The notes below the pieces were generated by a model. That model was given only the letters and a program-made list of their open reading frames with translations, did no database searches and had not been told where the DNA came from. Shown piece after piece: positions 23,801 to 32,800 of a stretch of 64,000 nucleotides of DNA. This DNA comes from Symsagittifera roscoffensis (lineage: Eukaryota > Xenacoelomorpha > Acoela > Convolutidae), in contig NC_087063.1 in the NCBI RefSeq assembly GCF_963678635.1, positions 24,002,701 to 24,066,700 on the forward strand. Direction: 5' to 3'. The position numbers and the translations under genes were made by a program. Numbering within the stretch: the stretch's first letter is position 1; every line of letters starts with the position of its first letter.

Positions 23801-26800
23801 CCGGTTGGGTTGATGTCTATCAGGTTTTTTTGACCAGTCATGACAAATTACTGCTCTGGTGCTTGCTTGCGGATGACTTTGGGGATTCAACACTCTGATA
23901 TCCTTATTTGCTTCGAATTAACACATCGTCCATGAGTTACCTGCCCAGCAAAATTTACCTGAAATTGAAGTTTGATAGGTTTGGATGGCTGGAGAAACTT
24001 CTACTCTAGTAATAGCTTGGTAGCAGTTAGAACGCAGTTCCATACTTGACTATTAAACTCAGCTCCAATTTGTTTTCGGGAACGTGTTTTTTGCTTCCTT
24101 ACTTTTTAATAAGTTTGCTGGCTTCTTCGATTTATTAAGTGCTTTTTTAAGCTTCTCAATTGTAGCCGAATTGCATTCGTTAAACAGGATTTTTTCGAGG
24201 AAAATCAAATAGAAACTTTTAATTAACTAACCTATCACATCAATAGAAGCTTTACAATTATGGTTTACTCACATTGCTCTCGCTGTTCAAGAAAGTACGC
24301 TCCAGGCGTTTTGCTTGAGCCGAAGATCCAAGAAAGCCGCTGGTCGGCTCAATGGGTGTTGCCTCCTCTAGCATCTTCAAGTGTGCTATCTGAGGCGAAA
24401 CCTCAGCAGATTCAGATTCTTCTTCCGAACTTCTTTTAACATTGCTAGCAAATAACGAGGTTTTTCCCCTTTTTTAGAAGAGCAAATTTTCTGTAAGTTT
24501 GTTTGCATAATTCAAGAATTCAAAAACTTGCAAATGAACAACTTCAGGGTCCATCCCTGGTTCGCCATTCCCTCGACTGAAGCAATTTCCAATTTTAGTG
24601 GAACATGTTTAATAACTTTAAAAAGATGTCTCCGACCGAGAAAGTATCTACATCTTTCAGGCATAATGCTTCTAGTATAGAATTGCTGAAAATTTCAATT
24701 CGATTGCTCTCGTCCTTGGCTTTATGAATTTTCGAGCGTTTCACTTCATCAATATATAGTAGTTCAGTCGTTACATTGTTTCTGATGAATCGATAAGCTC
24801 GTTTTTCACTTAAGAAACAGGCATTTTACTCTTTATTCAACAAGTTTCCGATTCCCTGATGTCACGCCGACTTCCAGGTTTTCGGTCACTTCTATCTCTT
24901 CGGCATCTTCTTTCTCTTCGATAACGTCTTCATCACTAGATGCTGTTGTTTCGTACACCGGAATATCTAATTCGGGTAAGATTTCATTGTCTGCGTATAA
25001 AAACCGGGGTGTCGTAAAATTTTTTAAACGTTCCGCCTTTCTGCTGTTGTCTTCTTTCGCTTGCCAGCTTCTTAAGTGACAAATAGATTCTTGTCACTCC
25101 TGAAGTTCCAGTTGCTTGTCTTTATACCCCTCCAATTGGTATTTTATTTACGTCGACTTTCTTTTTTTTCGGTCCATTTTTATCGTAGCACGAATTAAGA
25201 CAACTTGCACTGAGTACTCGAAACTTTCTAATATAACATCAGCTTTCATTTCAAAAGGAATTTGATTGAAAACCGATACTCTCAATTTTAAACTTGGCAT
25301 TGTATCTTAAAAAACTTTTCGATGGTATTCATCATTATAAACACTTCGTTATTTACACTTCTCGCATATACTAATTAAAATTTTAATTATTGATTATAAA
25401 AAATGTCATTAGTAACACTCTTCACCTGTTCTTTTCACGTAAGAAAAACTCCTCACAACTTAACTTTAACGCTATCACGCCACATCTTAACTCTACGGTC
25501 CAATTACAGCTGCCCACCTCGAAAAATTTTAGCAGGAACGATGGGAGCTAGAGTATTCAGTATTTTTTTAGTAAAAAATAGTGGAAATTAATAAATAGTC
25601 ATACATCTGCCACTAAATGGCCTAGAAATCCAGTTTTTTTCAGAGCCACGATATGGTTTGTTCTTCCGGAGTTGTAAATTTGGCTACAAAAAACATGTGA
25701 TAACACGTAAATAAACATAGCAAAAGTTTATGCTGTTTTATCTATATGCTATTTTGTATAGCCCAGTCGTTTGATTCTTTTGTAAAATAGCTAGCTAGTT
25801 TGCGGAGTGCGGTCTGTATATAGAGAACCGCGTATTCATACTCGTCAGTATTTAGACAAATACTGTATGAACCAATCAGAATCGAGATAAGACATAAATA
25901 ATCCAAAATAAATCATAATTATTTATTAATATTTTACTTGTCTCGATTCTGATTGGTTAAAACAGTATTTGTCTAAATACTGACGTGTCTGAATACGCGG
26001 TTGTCTAAATACTGCTACGTAACCCTAGTTTGCATTGATACATTTAACATTACATTGTAAATTCAGTTGACTGTATATCGCGGTTACGTAGCAGTATTTA
26101 GACAACCGCGTATTCAGACTCGTCAATGAGGACAAGGAAGAAATGAATTCTTAATAATTATTCATTAGTTTAATTATTCATTAATTTCATTAGTTTGCTT
26201 TCTCATCTCGATTCTGATTGGTTGATATGGTATTTGTCTGCTTACTGACGAGTATGAATACGCGGTTGTCTAAATACATACCGCACTCCGTATATCGCCA
26301 ATCAGGAATATGTGTAACAATCTGAACCATTTTGCATTTAATGTATTCCACTGCGCTTAAACCCTCGGAAATTGAGCTAAATAGTGCACTCTATCTATAT
26401 CTATCTATCTATACTATATTTAAATGCGAGTGACAGCTTTCTCCCATGTTTAAGCTATATCATAAATTGCAATGCTTAAGAAAATTTTTCAATTCGTTTT
26501 TCGTTAGGTCGTTAATTTTTCAATATTTTTTTTCCAGGCCAAATTAAGTCTGTGTGTCTGTATACCTGCTTTTTTAATTAATTTGATTATGTCTGTCTAC
26601 CCGTCGCCTAATTTTTTATTTTTCATCTATTATCTATTATATATTTAAATGCGGGCTTCACTGTCTCGCCATGTTTAAGCGTTTTCAACGTATTATTTTC
26701 GCATGTTTAACAAAAGCATGTTTAACAAAAGAGGCCTCCATATATCAATAAGCAATTCTGTTATGTTATGAGATACGGCAATTTTCGAGATTTTTCAAAA

Positions 26801-29800
26801 ATTTCTAGAAAATTTTATTTTTTAGAAGTTTCTGAAAATTTGGAATTCGCTACCTTGTAGTTGGGGGTCAGGGTAGTCTCAAGGGTTGCAAATCTTGCCT
26901 CCAAATATTACTTCTCAAATCGTTGTAGTTTTCGAGATATGACGTTTTTTTATGATTTTTTCAAAAATTTTCAAAAAACTTAAATTTAAATTTATTTCTT
27001 CTAAATTTGAATTTCCCAACCGTTTAGTTTGTGGCTGTCAGAGTGGTCTCAAGGTCTCAGGTGTTGCGAATCTTGCCTCCAACTGTGACTGCTCAAGTCT
27101 TTGTAGTTTTGCAGATGTGACTTTTGTTATTATTTTTTTAAAATTTCAGAAAACTTAAATTTAATTTTTTTTCTTCAAATTTTGAAGTTCATAACCCCGT
27201 GTAGTTGGGAGCCGTCAGACCACTCCCAGGGATTGCGAGAGATCTTGCCTCCAATTGTGGCTGCTCATTTTTTGGGTTGTTTTCGAAATACGCCGTTTTT
27301 TTCTGGTTTTTTTTTTCAAAAAAAGTTTCTAAAAAACCTCATTTTAAGTTTCTCAAAATTTGAAATTACCAACGCTGTAGCTGAGTACTTAAGAGCTCTC
27401 TCAGGAGTTGCAAATCTTGCGTCCAAAAGCGACTGCCCAATTAATTTTAGGTTCCGAGAGGTGCTGTATCTTAATTTTTCAAAGATTTTAAAGTTTTTCA
27501 AAGAACTTAGATATAAAAAACTTTCAAAATTTTTTCAAAATTTGACATCACCAACCCTGTAATTCGGTGCTGTCAGAGTACACTTTAAGGATGTTGATAT
27601 TTTTCTCCAATTTTTACGGTTTTTTATGAGTTGTTAAAAATTCGAAGCACCGGAGGTGCGGTAGACGCTAGTTACTTTTGAGCAGTTGACACCATTTAAA
27701 TTCCTAAATTATAACTTCCGAGAATGTTTATAAAATTTACCTTTTCATGACAAGAAAAAGCTCTAATTTCGACATAATTAAAATCCCTAACATATGTAAA
27801 CTTTCTTTTTACAGATACAAAACGTGGATGTATCCGTTCTTGCTACTATGGGCGACGAGGAAATTGAGTCACTTGCGAGGCCTAGAAAAAGGCTAATGCA
27901 GTTGTGCAAGGAATTTCAATCCACAAAACGGTGCGACGATTTTACGAGTCTCAAAAAGGACGAAGTGAAAAACTTCGTATTAGACTTCAACAAAACTCCG
28001 TGTGAGTTTTTACTGAACGAGGAGTCGTTATCTGTTGAGTCAATTCAGTTCAAGGGGACCAATGACATGAAAGGGGAGACAGTGAATTTTCCGACAGGGC
28101 TAGTGGTCAAGTGTATTGGTTATGAGGGGGTCCCAATCGACAAGTCTGTTCCATTCGACTCCAAGAAAGGTACGAGATTGTCGGTTGTAGGATTGGGTCC
28201 CTTAAACAGAATGGATATGAATTCATGATTTTCCATGTCGCGGGTCCTTAATTAAAAAAACGAAAGTTGCTACCATTTTAAGTCAACTTTATTACTAGGA
28301 TATTTTTAACTATCCCCACTTTGGTACCAAGTTTTGTATATGATTATTTGTATATAGAATGTGTTAACTGTTACTGGTAAATGAATTTAACGATCTTGCA
28401 AAAAAAATGATGGAAATGTCTCTCATACGACGAATAACTCAAGTTTATAGTTTTATTAAGAGTAATGATCTCATGCTACCAGATATAGAAAAAATGACTC
28501 AATCCCAGCTCGAAACTTTCTTCAATAAATTCAAAGATAATTATATTTTTGACAATCGTCAAACTTTTGATATGCTTTTTTAAATAAATTGCCACGTCAA
28601 TTTCCAAGATGATGCTCAATATCACTTATGGGCACAGCGACCATGAGTTGAACCTCTCTTAGGTGTGCCCTCCCAGGCAGTTGGATGTTTTGTAAATGAT
28701 TATTTGTATATAGAATGTGTTAACTCTTACTAGTAAATGAATTTAACGATCGTGCAAAAAAAAAGTAACGAATTGCCAAGTAATGAAACAATTCAACGGT
28801 TAAGCATATGCGAATTTTGTACCTAGCAACAAATCCCTCCTTTTGCAAAAATGGGTAAATCTGATAAAAATATCCAATTATGATTCCGCGATCTCCCAAA
28901 AATTCTTAGAGCTCCCTATTATTAGTTTTAGAGGTTTGGACGGAACTCAAATTGGGTTCATTTCCCCGTCGCAAAGGGCTTTAGAGTGATAAGTTTAATA
29001 GCGAAGCCTTTCAATTTTGTGGTGATGATTAAAATTTTGAAAGGATACGCTTTTCTCCATAGACTGACTCATGAATGTCCTAGATAATCGTAGAAACTGT
29101 CGAAGCTCTTGATCAGACAGTTTACCATGGTTTTTTTGAAAAATTATTTATTTATTGAATGGAAATCTCCCTCTTAAGCGTGTTACATATGTTACTTAAG
29201 CGTATTAAATTCCTGTTTGATAGAAACGGGTATTATGAAAATGTATGGAATCGGTTTTTTTTTGAAAACCCTTGGAATTTTTTTCTTTTTCAATTTAGTT
29301 TTTCTAAAAAACTACTCTACCGATTCTTAAAAAAGTGGTACCAATTAGAAATCCACCTCATGCCCTGTGTGCCTGCATAATAATCTAGTCTCTTTTTACC
29401 GTACCCCAATTTCTACAGCCTTCGAAAAAGTGTGCGGGGGAAGTTTTGACCCAATTTTTTTTGGCTTTTTGGCTCTCCCAAATCAACGAAAAGAACGAGT
29501 TGTGGAAAGCTCCGCTGCATAAATGATTACGCCTACGTTTTTTACACAAGAAGTTATGAACCTCGGAAAAATCAAATTTTCGATTTTTTAAAATCGTTAT
29601 TTGAAATTTCTTGATTTTCTCGAAGGTTATTCTGCCAAATCGAATTCAAAAAATTCGTTCCTAGTTTTTTATTTTAAGAACGAACTAAGGTTTTGAGTGA
29701 AGCCCAGTTTTTGAAATAACCATTGTGCTTCCACAGCTGTACAAAAAATTCAAAAATTACCAAACAGCTGGCCTCTAGTGTCCTATAATCCTATAAATTA

Positions 29801-32800
29801 AATGAGTCTTAATGCGCTATGGACGCAATGTTTTAATTTTACTATTGAGCTCAACGCGTAAGAAACCACTCTCTAGCGAGTATTTTCTAGCATATTTTTC
29901 GATCCAAAATTTGGATAACTAGCAACTTAAGGTCTTTATTCAGGTCAAGGCCAAATGTCTAGACAGCTTGTCTTGAAGTTTTGACAAACATTTTCAATTG
30001 GATATTGAATGACTAACGCCAAAGTGTGAATTTCCCGGCAATGTAGTGGGGAGCTGTTAAAATACTTTCAGGGCTACAAATCTTGCCTCCAAATATGTCT
30101 ACTCAAATCCTTTTAGTTTCCGAGATATGACGTTTTTTTTGTGCCTTATGGAAAAATTTTTAAAGTATTAATTTTAAAAGAAAACTCCTCAAAGTTTGAA
30201 GTCAGCAACACTATGGCAGGGTACTGTCGGCGTACTTTCAAGAAATTTTAGATTTAAGTTTTGTAACAAAATGTGAAATTAGCAACCCTATAGTTGGGCA
30301 CTGTCATAGTTCTCTCAGGAGTTGCAAATCCCGCCCCCAAGTATATCTGCTCAAATCCTTACAACTTCCGAGGTGTGACCTTTATTCTATGGTTTTTATG
30401 AGAAGTTTCCACAAAACCTGGGTTACAAAACTTCGCAAAATTTGAAATTCCCAACGCTTTAAATTGTTGGTTTTAGCTTTTTCCTAAATTGTTACTGTTA
30501 TTCTTAACGCTATAAAATCTTGCCTCCAAATATAACTGCTCAAATTCCTTTACCATTCGAGATATGACGTTTTTTAAGTTTTTTTTTGGTAAAAGTTCAA
30601 TAAATTAAGATTTAAGAGTTCGAAATTGGCAATCATATGTTGGGGTGGCGTCAGGGGTGTTCATATCATGCCTAAAAAAATTTCGGCTAAATTTTCTTTA
30701 GCTCACTAGATATGGAGTTTTTGATGATGTTTTTAAAAAATTCAAAAACTTTAAAACCATAAATTTGAAATTAGCAGTTCTAAAAGGGGTGCTCTCAGGG
30801 CATTATCGGGTTTTGCAAATCTTGGCTCCAAATATGTCTGCTCATGTTTATTTTAGTTTTCGAGGTATGACATTATTTGTCGGTTTTAGAAAAGTTTTTA
30901 AAAATTTAGATTTAAAAACTTTTTTAAAAAAAAGTGATTTTTTTTTTAAATTTTAAAAATTTAAAATAATAAAGGTACTGTCGGAATACTTTCAAGAATT
31001 TCAAATCTTGCCTCCATTTTGTCTGCTCAAATTTTTGTAGCTTCCGAGACATGACTTTTTTATATATTTTTTGAAATTTGTTCAACAATAAAAAGTAAAA
31101 AAAAAAACGCAAAACAAATTTACATTGGCAATTCTCTCAGGGTTCTTTCAGGGTTTGCAAATCTTGCCTTCAAATTTTACTGCTAAATGGTTTTTAGCTG
31201 GCAAGGTATGACGTTTTTTTAAATGATTCGAAATCAGCAAATCATCGAATAAGCAAATCGCTTCAATGGCTTGATAAGATAAACTAACTTTTGGCAATTC
31301 TTTTTGGTACAAAAGTTTAAGTTTTATAGCCTTTTTACAATAAGTGTTCAGGTAGATGTATCACAGTCTGGTCCCTTAAACTTAGATGGGTATCTGAAGA
31401 AATTTTAAGGCCTTAAAATTGTTGAAAACATTGTTCACGTTTATTTTGAAGTTTTCACAAAGTTTGCGGGACCGATTTTTCAAACTTGCTTTTTACCGAG
31501 AACCAACTATCATACTTATACCTCAGTTCAAGCTAAAAACTCGTTTGCTTTCTGCGAGCAGATGGATTAATGACGTGCTTGCTAGTGATAATGAAGCATT
31601 TGACTGTTTATCCAGGGATAGTTTTTTTGGGAGGACCCTTCAATTTGAGCGTGTTGTTGGCTATCCCAGTGAGCGGATAAAATGTGCTTCCCTCAAGTGA
31701 TGAGAGAGCATGGACCTGTAGTTTAATTGTTGTTAGGTGTGTATGAGAACGATAAGGGCAAAGTGGACACCGGTCTCTACTGTTCCGGATGGGCAAAGAC
31801 GGGGCCAGTGGGGGTGATTGCAGCCACACTCAACAGCTCACAGGTAAACACCAGTCTCAGTTGGGTGGGCGCTGGTAGACCCGCACTCAGTGTAACCATG
31901 TGGAAGTAGCGTGGCGAGGGGCATCAAATCGGTCGACTTAAAAAAAAGGTCGACAAAATTGTCAAATTTTTTTTGGAAACCCCCCTCCTAGAAAAATTTC
32001 TGCGCACTGTTCAGTGCATTGAATTTCGCTTGAATCTGATAATTTATGAACGCCTCAAATCTGGTTGCCGAGGAGTCGTTAGAAAAATTTTGGTGGTCGT
32101 ACAGTCAATAATGGATGTACAACCACTTTCCCCCATCAATTCTTCGTGCCATTTTTTTCAAAGGGCTACCTTTGTACTATTTTCCGACATTTTTTTTGAT
32201 TGACCGACTCTGAAACTTTTCTAAACGCGCATCGGCAACCAGAACTGAGATGAAAATTGTAAGGCGGAAAAATAACATGAAGAGACTCGATCTACAAATC
32301 AAGAAAGAGACAAAGAGTCGGTAAAAATTTTTAAAAAAAGCGTCGACAATGTTTCAAATTTTTTGTCGGAAAACCGCCCATCGCCTCGAAAAATTCCTGT
32401 GCACGCTACTGGCTCTCAGGCAGACATTATGAGAGACAATCCCTCTTAAGTTGTTATTTTGGTTTTCTTTTTTAAATGAAAAACGTATTATCAATTAGAG
32501 CAACCTAAATGGCCTAAAAGTGTTATCGCATAGTTTGATACTACATTGGGAAATTTTTCAATGGACTTGGTATATTCTGGCGTGGGTAATTTTGAAAAAT
32601 GGGACTACAAGATAGATCATGGAATAAAAGTAGTTATGACACGTTCTGAATTCCTTTTGACGAGGTAGTTTTTTCTCTTGACATGGTTTCTTCTGGACTA
32701 AATTGGTCATTAAACAGCGAAATATTCAAAAGGTTAAACGAGAACATGCAAGAATTATTTTAGAATTGGAGGTGTATCTTGTATAAACAAAACGGCACCA

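Larger units (their letters stand above)
20530..25300 (-). pseudogene. decayed antisense coding relic, possibly SET-domain related
   Basis: Successive stretches of the minus strand read like protein but are broken by stops and frame changes. From ATG 25300 one frame runs 156 codons to 24833, with in-frame TAA (25148-25150) and TGA (25094-25096); it is coiled-coil-like, then acidic (SSDEDVIEEKEDAEEIEV). A shifted frame continues (SEKRAYRFIRNNVTTELLYI), then SSEEESESAEVSPQIAHLKM ... LNSESN up to about 24280 followed by GTGAGT. Near 24000-24200 there is FNSQVWNCVLTATKLLLE, stop, then QVNFAGQVTHGRCVNSKQ. Near 21580-21740 there is HSCNANTNYYMKIG ... KELTVYN, which resembles the Asn-His-Ser-Cys / Glu-Glu-Leu-Thr part of SET methyltransferases. 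Short ORFs at 21196-21453, 20811-20993 and 20551-20778 may be its tail. This could be a host pseudogene or an old mobile-element protein. The relic status is fairly clear; its identity is not. Confidence 0.5.
16577..27814 (+). other. FDXR intron 2 (hosts nested genes and repeats)
   Basis: About 11.2 kb. It contains the Rab gene 205 bp after the donor, repeat families D and C, an antisense coding relic (about 20530-25300), a local duplication with a minisatellite (22690-23700), a palindrome (25801-26296) and a degenerate array (26780-27600). About 18090-19230 shows nothing recognisable. Confidence 0.85.

Noticed and set aside
27182-27562. 126-codon ORF in FDXR intron 2
   Set aside because: It spans successive degenerate array units; the amino acid pattern follows the DNA repeat.
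31844-31909. Read-through extension of FDXR exon 4
   Set aside because: The CACAG|GTAAAC donor plus exon 5 in phase gives the family's C-terminus; the extension matches nothing and runs into a transposon-like end.
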